Shown here in pieces: positions 25,642 to 34,984 of a stretch of DNA of 64,000 nt; position 1 is the first letter of the stretch, and each line of letters starts with the position of its first letter. The DNA is taken from NCBI GenBank assembly GCA_028823235.1, contig JAPKBW010000010.1:58339-122338 (forward strand), written 5' to 3'. The notes beneath the pieces were generated by a model. It ran no database searches, had not been told where the DNA came from, and was given only the letters and a program-made list of their open reading frames with translations. The position numbers were made by a program, and so were the translations under genes. Source of the DNA: Longimicrobiales bacterium (GTDB taxonomy: Bacteria > Gemmatimonadota > Gemmatimonadetes > Longimicrobiales > Gaopeijiaceae).

Positions 25642-28512
25642 CTATTCGTCCGAGTACGCCTCGATCGGTGGACACGAGCACATCAGGTTCCGATCACCGT
25701 ACGCATTGTCCACTCGCCTGACCACCGGCCAGAACTTCATGTCCCTGGTCCAGGGAGCGGGCCAGGCTGCATGGCTACGCGTATACGCATGGTCCCATTC
25801 ATCTCCCGTCACCATCGCCGCGGTGTGTGGCGCATTTTTCAGGGCATTGTCTTCGGTGTCGGAAATGCCGATCTCGACCTGTTCGATCTCAACGCGTATC
25901 GAAATCAAGGCATCTACAAAGCGGTCAAGCTCACGCATGTGCTCTGATTCAGTCGGCTCGATCATGAGCGTGCCAGCCACCGGGAATGACACTGTCGGCG
26001 CATGAAAGCCGTAGTCGATGAGGCGCTTCGCCACGTCCTCCTCAGTGATGCCTGTCGTCCGCTTGAGAGGACGCAAGTCAACGATGAACTCATGCGCGAC
26101 GAGGCCGTGCTCACCTCGATAAAGAATGTCAAAATGCGGCTCGAGTCGCTTCGCCATGTAGTTGGCATTGAGAATCGCGATCTCTGAAGCGCGCCTTACT
26201 CCAGTCCTGCCGAGCATCGCAATGTAAGCCCAGGAGATGACGAGAATGCTCGCGCTCCCCCACGCGGCTCCCGACACCGCACCGATCGCCTTGGAGCCAC
26301 CGGTCTGCTGAACGGTATGACTCGGAAGGAATGGAGCCAGCTTCTCGTTACAGCAGATCGGCCCCATGCCCGGACCGCCGCCACCGTGTGGAATGGCGAA
26401 GGTCTTGTGCAGGTTGATGTGGCAGACGTCAGCTCCGTAGTCGCCCGGTCGTGCGAGGCCAACCTGTGCGTTCAGATTCGCTCCATCCAGGTAGACCATG
26501 CCACCGTTCTCGTGCACCATCCGACAGGCATCACTGATGCCTTCCTCGAACACACCGTGGGTCGACGGATAGGTGACCATGAACGCGGCCAAATTAGCAG
26601 AGTGTTCGGTCGCCTTCGCTTGAAGATCGTCGAGGTCGATCGTGCCCTCAGTCGTGCTCTTTACCACGACGACTTTCATACCAGCCATGACCGCAGAAGC
26701 GGGATTCGTGCCGTGAGCGGAAGAAGGAATCAGACACACGTTGCGGTGAGTGTCACCGCGATCCTCATGGTAACCACGGATGACAAGCAGCCCCGCGTAC
26801 TCCCCCTGAGCTCCCGAATTCGGCTGGAGCGAGGTCGCGGTGAATCCGCTGATCTCGGCGAGCCAAGTCTCAAGCTCCCGAAAGATCGTCGCGTAGCCCT
26901 CAGTCTGGTCGGCGGGCGCACACGGATGAAGACCCCCAATCTCGGGCCAGGTCACCCCAGCCATCTGGCTGGTCGCATTCAACTTCATCGTGCACGATCC
27001 AAGCGCGATCATGCTCGTGTTCAAAGAGAGATCACGAGATTCGAGCTTGTGCAGATACCGAAGCATCTCGGTCTCAGAATGGTAGCGATTGAAGACCTCA
27101 TGCTCGAGGTATCCCGAGGTGCGTCGAGCCCACTCCGGTAGTCCGGGCGCACCCCCATCTTCGGATAGTGAGCGAGCAGAGAAGGTCGGCTTCGCTCCAC
27201 CATTGAACGCGATGAACAGGTCATCGAGATCCTCCGGCTGTGTCACCTCGTCCAGGGCGATGCCGAGCGTGCCATCACGGAAGTCGCGAAGGTTGATTCC
27301 ACGCTCGTTCGCCAACGCGAGTACGTGTCCGGCGTCCCCGTCTGGCCGCACCCTGATCGTGTCGAAAAAAACGTCCGTCAGCAGCTCATGCCCCAACAAG
27401 CCCAGTCCATCTGAAAGGACACCCGTGAGATTACGGATCCGCTCAGCAATACGACGGACGCCATCCGGTCCGTGGTACACCGCATATGCGCCGGCCATGA
27501 TGGCTAGCAGCACCTGGGCGGTGCAGATGTTGGAAGTGGCCTTCTCGCGGCGGATGTGCTGTTCCCGGGTCTGCAAAGCCATCCGGAGCGCGGGCTTGCC
27601 ATCCGCATCCTGTGAAACCCCGATAATTCGGCCCGGCAACTTCCGTTTGAACGACTCGCGAGCGGACATGAAAGCAGCGTGCGGCCCACCGAAACCCATG
27701 GGCACTCCGAACCGCTGTGAGTTCCCAACGACAACATCCGCGCCCCACTCTCCCGGAGGAGTGAGGAGTGCCAGCGCCATGAGATCCGTTGCGACGACAA
27801 CGGTCGCATTCACTTCGTGCGCGCGGGTCGCGACCTGGCTGTAGTCCAAGACCCGGCCGTCAGTCGCAGGGTATTGGAGCAGAACCCCAAAGACATCCTC
27901 GCTGAGATCTACGCTCAAGTGATCCCCTACAAGGACCTCGATCCCGAGCGGCCATGCCCGCGTCTTCACCACGTCGATCGTCTGGGGGTGACAAAGCTCC
28001 GACACAAAGAACGTGTTCGCGTCCCCCTTCGCCTCTCCGTGAGCCAAGTGCATGGCTTCCGCAGCGGCCGTAGCCTCGTCGAGAAGCGACGCGTTCGCGA
28101 TCTGAAGACCGGTCAGATCCATCACCATCGTCTGATAGTTCAGGAGTGCCTCGAGTCGACCCTGAGCAATCTCCGCCTGGTACGGCGTGTACTGCGTATA
28201 CCAGCCGGGGTTCTCCATGATGTTGCGCAGTATGACGCCCGGCGTGTGCGTGTCGCTGTACCCCATCCCAAGCAACGATCGGAAGACACGATTTCCCCCT
28301 GCGATGTCCTTCAGGCGGGCCAACAGCGCGGCTTCAGTCAGGGCCTCAGGAATCGAAAGAGCGCCCTTCATCCGAATCCGTGCGGGGACCACGTCGTCCA
28401 CCAGCTTGTCCACAGAGTCGTACCCGATCGTGCCGAGCATCGCGTCGAGAGAACTCGCGTTCGGGCCCAAGTGTCGCGCTTCAAAGTCCGGTGCCGCATC
28501 AATCCGTGTCAT
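25642..28512 (-). CDS. gcvP: Glycine dehydrogenase (decarboxylating), P protein
   Basis: The 956-residue single-chain P protein decarboxylates glycine through PLP and passes the aminomethyl group to lipoylated GcvH. The fused alpha/beta halves are both present, as in E. coli GcvP, rather than split GcvPA/GcvPB. Markers include [21 protein letters not shown] near the N-terminus, NPHTAQ-type segments, and the PLP lysine in [19 protein letters not shown] near residue 710. The start [17 protein letters not shown] is typical. It sits 90 bp downstream of gcvH and 35 bp upstream of lipM, all minus strand. No gcvT is nearby, so the T protein must be encoded elsewhere. Confidence 0.96.
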   Translation of the reverse strand: MTRIDAAPDFEARHLGPNASSLDAMLGTIGYDSVDKLVDDVVPARIRMKGALSIPEALTEAALLARLKDIAGGNRVFRSLLGMGYSDTHTPGVILRNIMENPGWYTQYTPYQAEIAQGRLEALLNYQTMVMDLTGLQIANASLLDEATAAAEAMHLAHGEAKGDANTFFVSELCHPQTIDVVKTRAWPLGIEVLVGDHLSVDLSEDVFGVLLQYPATDGRVLDYSQVATRAHEVNATVVVATDLMALALLTPPGEWGADVVVGNSQRFGVPMGFGGPHAAFMSARESFKRKLPGRIIGVSQDADGKPALRMALQTREQHIRREKATSNICTAQVLLAIMAGAYAVYHGPDGVRRIAERIRNLTGVLSDGLGLLGHELLTDVFFDTIRVRPDGDAGHVLALANERGINLRDFRDGTLGIALDEVTQPEDLDDLFIAFNGGAKPTFSARSLSEDGGAPGLPEWARRTSGYLEHEVFNRYHSETEMLRYLHKLESRDLSLNTSMIALGSCTMKLNATSQMAGVTWPEIGGLHPCAPADQTEGYATIFRELETWLAEISGFTATSLQPNSGAQGEYAGLLVIRGYHEDRGDTHRNVCLIPSSAHGTNPASAVMAGMKVVVVKSTTEGTIDLDDLQAKATEHSANLAAFMVTYPSTHGVFEEGISDACRMVHENGGMVYLDGANLNAQVGLARPGDYGADVCHINLHKTFAIPHGGGGPGMGPICCNEKLAPFLPSHTVQQTGGSKAIGAVSGAAWGSASILVISWAYIAMLGRTGVRRASEIAILNANYMAKRLEPHFDILYRGEHGLVAHEFIVDLRPLKRTTGITEEDVAKRLIDYGFHAPTVSFPVAGTLMIEPTESEHMRELDRFVDALISIRVEIEQVEIGISDTEDNALKNAPHTAAMVTGDEWDHAYTRSHAAWPAPWTRDMKFWPVVRRVDNAYGDRNLMCSCPPIEAYSDE

Positions 28513-28602
28513 CGTATCTCTTGTGAGAGGGCCACGGCCACCCTAAGGCGGACGCGGCCCGATCCATCATAATCAGTGCAGTTTTGGGGATTCCAGCTCG
28601 GG

Positions 28603-28989
28603 TTAGCCGATGTGCTCCGCGTATCCGTCCGAACTGAGCAGACCAGCCACTTCGCCTGGGTCAGCCAGCTTGAGCTTTATCATCCAGCCCGCGCCATACG
28701 GGTCCGAATTCACGAGCGACGGATCATCGTCGAGTGCGTCATTCACAGCCACGACTTCGCCCTGCAGCGGGCAAAAAAGGTCGCTGACCGCCTTTACGGC
28801 CTCGATCGTGCCGAAGACATCCATCTTGCTGAAGCTCGTGCCACCATCCGGGAGTTCGACGAACACCACGTCTCCCAATTCACCCTGCGCGTAATCCGTC
28901 ACTCCGATGGCGTACACACCGTCCTCGTCGGTCGGCTTCAAATATTCGTGCTCTTCCGTGTAGTGCAGATCGCTCGGGATATCAGACAT
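28603..28989 (-). CDS. gcvH: Glycine cleavage system H protein
   Basis: The 128-residue carrier protein shuttles the aminomethyl group on a lipoyl arm. It reads MSDIPSDLHYTEEHEYLKP, then GELGDVVFVELPDGG and the lipoylation segment GTIEAVKAVSDLFCPLQGEV with the acceptor Lys near residue 63, and NSDPYGAGWMIKL. The ATG at 28989 follows GGAG at 6-nt spacing and gives the usual length; the frame is open far upstream to 29400, but that part has no similarity. It is the first gene of the gcvH-gcvP-lipM operon. I looked for a glycine riboswitch in the 170 bp upstream and saw no convincing one. Confidence 0.95.
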   Translation of the reverse strand: MSDIPSDLHYTEEHEYLKPTDEDGVYAIGVTDYAQGELGDVVFVELPDGGTSFSKMDVFGTIEAVKAVSDLFCPLQGEVVAVNDALDDDPSLVNSDPYGAGWMIKLKLADPGEVAGLLSSDGYAEHIG

Positions 28990-29159
28990 TGGTGTCTCCA
29001 GCGGGTTCGTCGGGCGGGGTGTCGAATGTGCGGATCGTGGGCAACGTGCAGAGGTGTATCGCGCCTGAGGATGACGGGGTATCGGGCCGAGGTCAAGAAC
29101 TCCTACCCTCGCTCGCACTCCCCCTTCTCTGCACCCGCGTTCTTGGTCTGAATCTTGAA

Positions 29160-29536
29160 ACCCAGGCCATGTTTTGATGAACTCATTGCTCCGCTCCGTG
29201 CAGACACGGTATCCGGCGCCTCCGTACTCGCCCTGGCTGCCTCGGACGTTGTTCGTCTCGCTGCCGGTGAGACCACTCGAGGAGCTTCGGTGAGGATCAG
29301 TCAACTGATCTGTGATGGCTCCACTTGTCTCACTCATTGACGAGGTGGTGGCGGCCATTGAGGGCACCGGCTCTCTCGAAAGTGGCAGCCTCGCAGCCAC
29401 ACGGGCCGCTGACGATTTCCGACCCGCGATGGACGACCCGCATATGGAATCAGTACTTCGAGGTCATGCCGATCGAATACATCCCTGCCATCGCCACAGA
29501 CCGCGGGCTTGGTGTCGGTCCCGGAACTCGATGACT
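29160..29536 (+). pseudogene. Probable remnant of an eIF-2B/ribose-1,5-bisphosphate isomerase family gene
   Basis: This stretch holds disconnected pieces of the eIF-2B alpha/beta/delta-like fold. One frame gives ELIAPLRADTVSGASVLALA, matching the D-x-x-S-G-A-S-x-L N-terminus of that family. A second frame gives VMAPLVSLIDEVVAAIEG, like the family's PSMAPLxNLA segment. A third gives YFEVMPIEYIPAIATDRG, like its C-terminal F-E-x-T-P-x-x-Y-x-T-A-I-x-T-E-R-G end. The long middle with the catalytic region is absent, so the gene would have lost its core by deletion plus frameshifts. Family assignment is from memory and moderate. The rest of the 28990-29683 interval shows no intact gene. Confidence 0.42.
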
Positions 29537-29683
29537 CAAGGGCGGCCCTGGTGCTCTCCGCCAGGCTCCGTGCGTTCGCCCAGGCGAAAGAACGGGGGCA
29601 TCGCGGCGCCTTCCCTCCAAACAGGTGCTCAACCGGATTAGATTCCCCAGCGAACCACTTCAGGCCCGAGCCCCAACAGTCCG

Positions 29684-30847
29684 ATGTCGCTAATTACTTC
29701 AGCACGGCCCCCGCTCACCGACCTCACCGAGCGAGAGCGCATGTTCCAGGAAGCCGTGCGTGACTTCGCGACGGCTGAGATCGCGCCCAACGTCGCGAGG
29801 ATGGACGAGACCGCACAGATGGATCCAGAACTCATCACCCAGCTTTTTGAAATGGGATTGATGGGAATCGAGATCCCCGAGTCACTCGGCGGCACGGGCG
29901 CCGACTTCTTTACGTCGGCTCTCATCGTCGAGGAACTATCACGGGTCGACCCCTCCGTGGCCGTCCTTGTGGACGTTCAGAACACACTCTTCATCAACGC
30001 ACTTCTGCGTTGGGCTACGAGTGAGCAGAAAGAGCGCCTGCTCCCTCGCCTCGCGTCGGACACAGTCGGCGCATACGCACTTTCGGAGGCGGGAAGTGGC
30101 TCCGATGCGTTCGCTCTGTCATGCCGAGCAACCGTCGATGGCGACGACTGGATCCTGAACGGTCACAAGCTGTGGATCACAAACGGCCACGAGGCGGGCT
30201 TGTACATCGTCTTTGCCACCGTGGACCCGGGCGCAGGCTACAAAGGGATCACCGCCTTCCTCGTTGAGCGCGAGTCGGAGGGCTTCTCGATCGGGAAGAA
30301 GGAGGACAAGCTCGGGATTCGAGCCTCGTCGACAACTGAACTCGTCTTCGAAGACGTCCGTGTTCCCGGCGCCAACGTTCTCGGGGAGGTCGGGATGGGC
30401 TACAGGACGGCAATTGAAACGCTAAACGAAGGGAGGATCGGCATCGGTGCACAGATGGTGGGCCTCGCGCAGGGCGCTCTCGACCACACCGTCCGGTATG
30501 TTCGGGAAAGAGAGCAGTTTGGTCGGGCGATCGGATCCTTCCAAGGCGTCCAATTCCAACTCGCCGAAATGGCTACCCAGATCGAAGCTGCACGGCTCCT
30601 CGTTTACAACGCCGCGAGACTGAAGGATGCCGGCCAGCCGTTCGTGACCCAGGCCGCCATGGCAAAGCTGTTCGCCTCCGAAGCGGCCCAGAGGGTGGCG
30701 TCCACCTGCATTGACCTGCATGGTGGATACGGCTTTACCAAAGAATACCCGGTCGAAAAGTTATACCGCGACGCGAAGATCGGGACCATTTATGAAGGCA
30801 CGTCCAATATGCAGAAGCAGACGATCGCCAAGGCACTCCTGCGATGA
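29684..30847 (+). CDS. Acyl-CoA dehydrogenase
   Basis: The 387-residue flavoprotein oxidises acyl-CoA to enoyl-CoA in beta-oxidation or branched-chain catabolism. Visible are [19 protein letters not shown] (FAD/substrate motif), [19 protein letters not shown], the [15 protein letters not shown] helix and the C-terminal [18 protein letters not shown], whose Glu in YEGT is the catalytic base as in short- and branched-chain enzymes. It begins [19 protein letters not shown] and is full length. Its stop overlaps the ATG of tatA (ATGA at 30844-30847), so the two are co-translated. Chain-length preference cannot be told from sequence alone; butyryl/short-chain type is most likely. Confidence 0.95.
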   Translation: MSLITSARPPLTDLTERERMFQEAVRDFATAEIAPNVARMDETAQMDPELITQLFEMGLMGIEIPESLGGTGADFFTSALIVEELSRVDPSVAVLVDVQNTLFINALLRWATSEQKERLLPRLASDTVGAYALSEAGSGSDAFALSCRATVDGDDWILNGHKLWITNGHEAGLYIVFATVDPGAGYKGITAFLVERESEGFSIGKKEDKLGIRASSTTELVFEDVRVPGANVLGEVGMGYRTAIETLNEGRIGIGAQMVGLAQGALDHTVRYVREREQFGRAIGSFQGVQFQLAEMATQIEAARLLVYNAARLKDAGQPFVTQAAMAKLFASEAAQRVASTCIDLHGGYGFTKEYPVEKLYRDAKIGTIYEGTSNMQKQTIAKALLR

Positions 30848-31041
30848 TCGGACTCACGACAGGGCTCGGACTCATCACATTTGGCGTTACAGAGGCATTG
30901 TTCGTGTTCGCCATCATCACGATGCTTTTTGGGGCGAAGAAGATACCTGCCCTAGCGAAGGGCCTGGGCAGCGGTATTCGCAACTTCAAGGGCCAGTTGC
31001 GAGCACCGGACGACGACAACGACGACGACGGGGCGGTCTGA
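30844..31041 (+). CDS. tatA: Sec-independent translocase subunit TatA/TatE
   Basis: This 65-residue protein has one N-terminal membrane helix (about residues 10-28), the [22 protein letters not shown] amphipathic helix with the conserved F-G hinge, and a short acidic tail ([10 protein letters not shown]). TatA forms the pore of the twin-arginine export system, used for folded proteins such as the RR-signal ActB in this window. It overlaps the acyl-CoA dehydrogenase stop by 4 bp. No tatB or tatC is nearby. The N-terminal helix lacks the usual Glu/Gln just inside the membrane and starts [20 protein letters not shown], with Glu at position 17 probably serving that role. Confidence 0.88.
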   Translation: MIGLTTGLGLITFGVTEALFVFAIITMLFGAKKIPALAKGLGSGIRNFKGQLRAPDDDNDDDGAV

Positions 31042-31096
31042 CCGCGGCTGAGATCGGCTGCGGAATGAGCAGGCCCGGGGTGAAAGCGAGCCTCCC

Positions 31097-31927
31097 ATGT
31101 CCGTAGACAAGAGACTGTCCCGTATTGCGGTCGTTCTCGATCATCCAAAGAACGTGGTGAACATCGGCGGCGTTCTTCGGGTCATGAAGAACTTCGGGAT
31201 GACCGACCTGCGGCTTGTGAACCCTGACGAGTTCGACGCGTATCGTCTCGAGGGCATTGCCCACCGCACTCTCGATTTGATCGAGGCGTGCACCATGCAC
31301 GACACCCTCGACGACGCCCTTTCCGACGTTTCCTACGTAGTAGGCACGACCGCGCGAAGCAGGACCGCTGGGCGTACGTACGCCCGACCACGAGAACTGG
31401 CTGTTGAGATCGGTCACCGCACCCAAGAGGGGAAAGTTGCGATCCTCTTCGGACGGGAAGACCGAGGGCTCACGAACGATGCACTCGATCGTTGTCATTC
31501 AGTGGCCATTATCCCCACGAGCCCTGAGTACTCGAGCCTTAACCTAGCGCAGGCGATGCTCGTGCTGGCGTACGAAATCTTCGTCGAGGTCGATGGCGGC
31601 AGGGAGGAAATGCCAAAGGGCCGTCGTGCCACACGACCTCCAACTCAAGGAGAGCTGGAGCAAACCTTTGATGCGCTCGCCGATGGGCTGACCCGGATCG
31701 AATTCTACAAATCCCGGAAGCCGGAAGCAGTCATGCGCACGCTCCGAACCGTGATATCACGAGCGGATCCTGACCTGCGCGAGGCGAAGCTGTTTCAAGC
31801 CGTCGGATACGAGATCGGAAATTTCCTCGATCGCGAGGAGATCGCAGGACCAGGGGCTCCTTCGAGGAGTCGGTCCGCGCCAGCCGGGGAGCCAGTTGGT
31901 GATTCAGACGACAGCCCAACAGAATAG
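31097..31927 (+). CDS. SpoU family RNA methyltransferase (TrmJ-like)
   Basis: The 276-residue protein has the SPOUT knot: VVLDHPKNVVNIGGVLRVMKNF (Asn of motif 1), VAILFGREDRGLTNDAL (motif 2) and VAIIPTSPEYSSLNLAQAML (motif 3). The C-terminal helical extension is like TrmJ, which 2'-O-methylates nucleotide 32 of tRNAs using SAM. The ending LDREEIAGPGAPSR is a variable tail. It is 56 bp after tatA on the same strand and may be in the same transcript. The exact target (tRNA 32 or rRNA) is not determined by the sequence; TrmJ is the best match in length and in the IPTSPEYSSLNLAQA form. Confidence 0.88.
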   Translation: MSVDKRLSRIAVVLDHPKNVVNIGGVLRVMKNFGMTDLRLVNPDEFDAYRLEGIAHRTLDLIEACTMHDTLDDALSDVSYVVGTTARSRTAGRTYARPRELAVEIGHRTQEGKVAILFGREDRGLTNDALDRCHSVAIIPTSPEYSSLNLAQAMLVLAYEIFVEVDGGREEMPKGRRATRPPTQGELEQTFDALADGLTRIEFYKSRKPEAVMRTLRTVISRADPDLREAKLFQAVGYEIGNFLDREEIAGPGAPSRSRSAPAGEPVGDSDDSPTE

Positions 31928-32051
31928 CTCCACCTTGAAGCGCTTCCCGCGACAAATGGCACATTGTGGGTAGGCCACGGGCCACACATTATGGGTGCGC
32001 TGTAGCCAATTTTGGGTTGCCATGACCCGACACGAAAATTGACGCCTAGCC

Positions 32052-33596
32052 ATGTCTCAATCCGATCGCCAAAGCACGGTTACTCAGGATGCGGATCGCT
32101 ACCGCAACCTGCTTGAGGCCAGCCAACGGCTCGGGGCGAAGCTCAGCCCCGAGGAGCTTCATGAGGCGATTTATCGAGAGGCATCTCAGGTCGTCAGCGC
32201 TCCAGGCTTCTACCTCGCACTCTACGATCAAGGTCGAGACCTCGCACGCGTCGTATATCGAGCCGAACACGGTCATGGCCGAGAGGTTGATGTGCCGTTT
32301 CGAGGGTCCGACTCAGGAGTCATCACAAGTCAGAAACCCTCAGTCGTCAGCGATGTCACACCTGATGCATTTCTGCAAGCGCTGAATGAAGACGTACCGG
32401 ATCCGGCCACTTCCGCGATCGTCGCTCCGCTCATACATAATGGGCGGGTGCTTGGTGTGATCTGCGCTCAGAGCTACGAGGACGAGGCTTATTCTGATTC
32501 GGAGCTCAAGGTCCTAGAAGGAATCGGGAGCGTGGCCGCCGTGTCCATATATAACTCGCAGCAGCTCGCTGATCTGGACCGGCGGCGGAGAGAGGCTGAA
32601 CAGCTCGAGGAGATCGGGCGTGCGCTGACCGGAAAACTGGACCCGGATCAGGTCGTGGGCCTCGTTATTTCTGCGGTCTCCGATGTTCTTGATGTCGATG
32701 GAGTAGCCGTCTGGCTCAAGGATCCACGCAAAGTCGGTATGTTCAGCGTTGCTGACTCTGGCGGAGAGATCGCGCTTCCCATTGGGCTCGAGTGGGAGCT
32801 CGCTGGCGAACTACTCGACCGGCTCGTCGATCAGAGCGAGCCCGTGATGCTGGACAACCTAGTCAACTCTAAGGACCTACCGGATCACGTCGCTGAGCAC
32901 CTCACAGGGGGATCCGTCGTCGGGGTACCGCTGGTGTTCGGCGGACAAGTCGAGGGTGTGCTCACCGCGGGCAGTCGGCAGGCCTACCGGTTCACCCGCG
33001 AGGATGTCGCCGTGCTGCAGCGGCTTGCCAGTCAGGCCTGCGTTGCGTTGGGGAACGCTCGCTTGCATGCGAACCTCCACGCCCTGTCCCTGACAGACCC
33101 GCTCACCGCCCTACCAAACCGCCGGTGTCTCCAGATTCATCTGGATCATGAGGTCGCCGCCGCCCGCCGCGGTCGCCCCATGTCGATCGCTATTTTCGAT
33201 ATCGACAACTTCAAACGCTACAACGATACCCTTGGCCATGTCGCCGGAGACGAAATTCTCGTAGCCATCGGCCAAGTGCTTTCTGCCGAAAACCGTGCGA
33301 TGGATATCGTGGCCCGCTATGGAGGCGATGAGTTCGTGTCGGCGCTTTCCCAGACAGACATCGAGGGGGTGCGACACTTCGTGGAACGCGTCCAAAAGCG
33401 TATCGGCGAGAATGAGACTCTCGTGAAGTTTGGAATCTCCATATCGATTGGATGCGCTGAATTCGATCCGGGAACGATGGCGAGCGTAAACGATCTACTG
33501 CGGGCCGCAGACGCCGACATGTACGAGGCGAAAGCGAAGAGACATGCAGCTGAAGGCCGCCGAGAAGTAAGGACCGTCCGTCGGGGAGACGCTTAG
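32052..33596 (+). CDS. Diguanylate cyclase with two GAF domains
   Basis: The 514-residue cytoplasmic protein contains two GAF-type sensor domains (about 20-165 and 190-335) and a C-terminal GGDEF domain (about 345-505). The active site reads ARYGGDEFVSAL, and DPLTALPNRRCLQIHLDHEV opens the domain. An I-site RAMD lies five residues before GGDEF, so product inhibition by c-di-GMP is expected. It makes c-di-GMP from two GTP; the GAF ligands are unknown. No membrane segment is visible. No EAL or PilZ gene is nearby. Preceded by 124 bp without a gene after the methyltransferase, so it probably has its own promoter. Confidence 0.93.
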   Translation: MSQSDRQSTVTQDADRYRNLLEASQRLGAKLSPEELHEAIYREASQVVSAPGFYLALYDQGRDLARVVYRAEHGHGREVDVPFRGSDSGVITSQKPSVVSDVTPDAFLQALNEDVPDPATSAIVAPLIHNGRVLGVICAQSYEDEAYSDSELKVLEGIGSVAAVSIYNSQQLADLDRRRREAEQLEEIGRALTGKLDPDQVVGLVISAVSDVLDVDGVAVWLKDPRKVGMFSVADSGGEIALPIGLEWELAGELLDRLVDQSEPVMLDNLVNSKDLPDHVAEHLTGGSVVGVPLVFGGQVEGVLTAGSRQAYRFTREDVAVLQRLASQACVALGNARLHANLHALSLTDPLTALPNRRCLQIHLDHEVAAARRGRPMSIAIFDIDNFKRYNDTLGHVAGDEILVAIGQVLSAENRAMDIVARYGGDEFVSALSQTDIEGVRHFVERVQKRIGENETLVKFGISISIGCAEFDPGTMASVNDLLRAADADMYEAKAKRHAAEGRREVRTVRRGDA

Positions 33597-33716
33597 TCAC
33601 CGCCGACTGAGCGCACTCTGATCAATGGATGCCATACCGGAGCCAGCAGGTGCCACGGCTCTCAGGCCAAGGGTAGGATCGGCGAGAACTCCAACACCTC
33701 ACCGGTTCACAGCCCC

Positions 33717-34211
33717 CTAAGACGTCACTCCCAGCACAACCACCTCATAGACAACCACCGAATCCGGCGGAACGAGCTGGTTTCCCTGCAAGTCAAATAG
33801 CCCCAGGCCGCCATAAGCACGGTTAGGCGGAACAATCATCAGTCGCTTACCGCCAACCCGAGTGTTCAGAATTCCGTCTTCAATTCCTGAAACCACCCTG
33901 TTGTTGCCCATGAGAAAGGTGATCTCTCCCATCTGGAACTGAGTCCCGTCTGGGAGCCAGCCAGTAAGCAACACGGTAATCGCCAGGCCGAAAGCGGCCT
34001 CATCCCCGCTCCCTTCAACGATGTCTTTGAAGTACACGCCCGTGCTGCGTCGCTGCATCGTGGTGAGGTCGATACCCAAGCTCGCCGCGAACTCCGTCTC
34101 CGAGACGACATCGACTACCTCAGTCGGTGTTTCACTACACGCGACCAGGGCGGTGAGGACCAGGCCGAGCGACATCCGTCGGGCTAGCTTGGGCACTCGA
34201 AAGGAACCCAT
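33717..34211 (-). CDS. FKBP-type peptidyl-prolyl isomerase-like lipoprotein (copy 2)
   Basis: The 164-residue lipoprotein has lipobox LVAC near residue 25 and a C-terminal FKBP-like domain: GVYFKDIVEGSGDEAAFG, GWLPDGTQFQMGEITFLMG, GIEDGILNTRVGGKRLMIVP and DSVVVYEVVVLGV. The domain order is that of FKBP, but some aromatic pocket residues are less conserved than in its neighbour, so isomerase activity is uncertain. It starts 2 bp after the stop of the FKBP gene upstream on the same strand; the two share the FAxSLxxDLxxM segment and are tandem paralogues. Possible role: folding of outer-membrane or periplasmic proteins (inference). Confidence 0.82.
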   Translation of the reverse strand: MGSFRVPKLARRMSLGLVLTALVACSETPTEVVDVVSETEFAASLGIDLTTMQRRSTGVYFKDIVEGSGDEAAFGLAITVLLTGWLPDGTQFQMGEITFLMGNNRVVSGIEDGILNTRVGGKRLMIVPPNRAYGGLGLFDLQGNQLVPPDSVVVYEVVVLGVTS

Positions 34212-34213
34212 GG

Positions 34214-34708
34214 TCAGTTCCCCTGCGCGGTGCCGCCGCCTGTCGGATCAAGCGGAATCGAGTCGACCGTGATATCGAACACGAGGACCGATCCGGCGGG
34301 TATCGCGCTCTGGACCTGATCTCCGTAGCCCAGCTCCGGCGGGATCACGACCTTCCGCGTTCCTTTCTCCAACATGCCCAGCACCCCCTGCTCGAAGCCG
34401 GCGATGACCTGTCGTTGCCCCATGAGAAAGCTGAACTCGCCGGTGCCGAACTGGCTTCCGTCGGCCAGATAGCCGGAGTAGGTCACGAGCAACTCTGAGT
34501 TACTAAGCACCTCTAAGCCAGCGCCGATTTCGAGATCCTCGATGTAGACCCCCGAAGGGAGCATTTCCATCCGGGCGAGATCTACGTTCAGGCTCGTCGC
34601 GAATTCCAGCTCCTCGACCACTTGGGTCGAACTGTTATCGCAGGCGCCCAAAGCGGCGCCAAAGGCGAGGGAGAGAAGCCCTCCGGCTCTTGAGTTGAGC
34701 TTCTTCAT
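34214..34708 (-). CDS. FKBP-type peptidyl-prolyl isomerase lipoprotein (copy 1)
   Basis: Starting at MKKLNSRAGGLLSLAFGAAL (ATG 34706-34708), this about 164-residue lipoprotein has lipobox LGAC and an FKBP domain with SGVYIEDLEIGAGLEV, YLADGSQFGTGEFSFLMG, VIAGFEQGVLGMLEKGTRKV, VIPPELGYGDQ and GSVLVFDITVDSI. These are the canonical FKBP active-site stretches, so cis-trans prolyl isomerase activity is likely. A 35-residue extension to 34813 is in frame but would precede the signal peptide and is rejected. It stands just downstream of the actABCDEF operon with a 276-bp gap, and is followed after 2 bp by a paralogue, implying a two-gene operon. Confidence 0.87.
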   Translation of the reverse strand: MKKLNSRAGGLLSLAFGAALGACDNSSTQVVEELEFATSLNVDLARMEMLPSGVYIEDLEIGAGLEVLSNSELLVTYSGYLADGSQFGTGEFSFLMGQRQVIAGFEQGVLGMLEKGTRKVVIPPELGYGDQVQSAIPAGSVLVFDITVDSIPLDPTGGGTAQGN

Positions 34709-34984
34709 ACGGACCATCCGTCTCAATAGTCGAATCAGTACCAGATCAGCCATCCCACCAGCCCGTTCCCTTCGCCACACGTCCCGCTCAGAAGCGAGGC
34801 TCGCGCGACTCAAAGAGGGCTTCGCGGCCTAGGAACCTGCCGCACCACAAAAAGGTCAGCCTCTCCAGCCTTCTCGCGGAAGTACTCCTTTCTTTACGCT
34901 AGCCAGTCCATTGGATTTCGCGCCAGATATGAAAGCGCCGCCTAGTGACCAGCGCAGCAGATCCAGTACCCGAGAAACGACTCC

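Noticed and set aside
28990..29160. Glycine riboswitch upstream of gcvH
   Set aside because: I could not find the conserved double-aptamer core in this leader.
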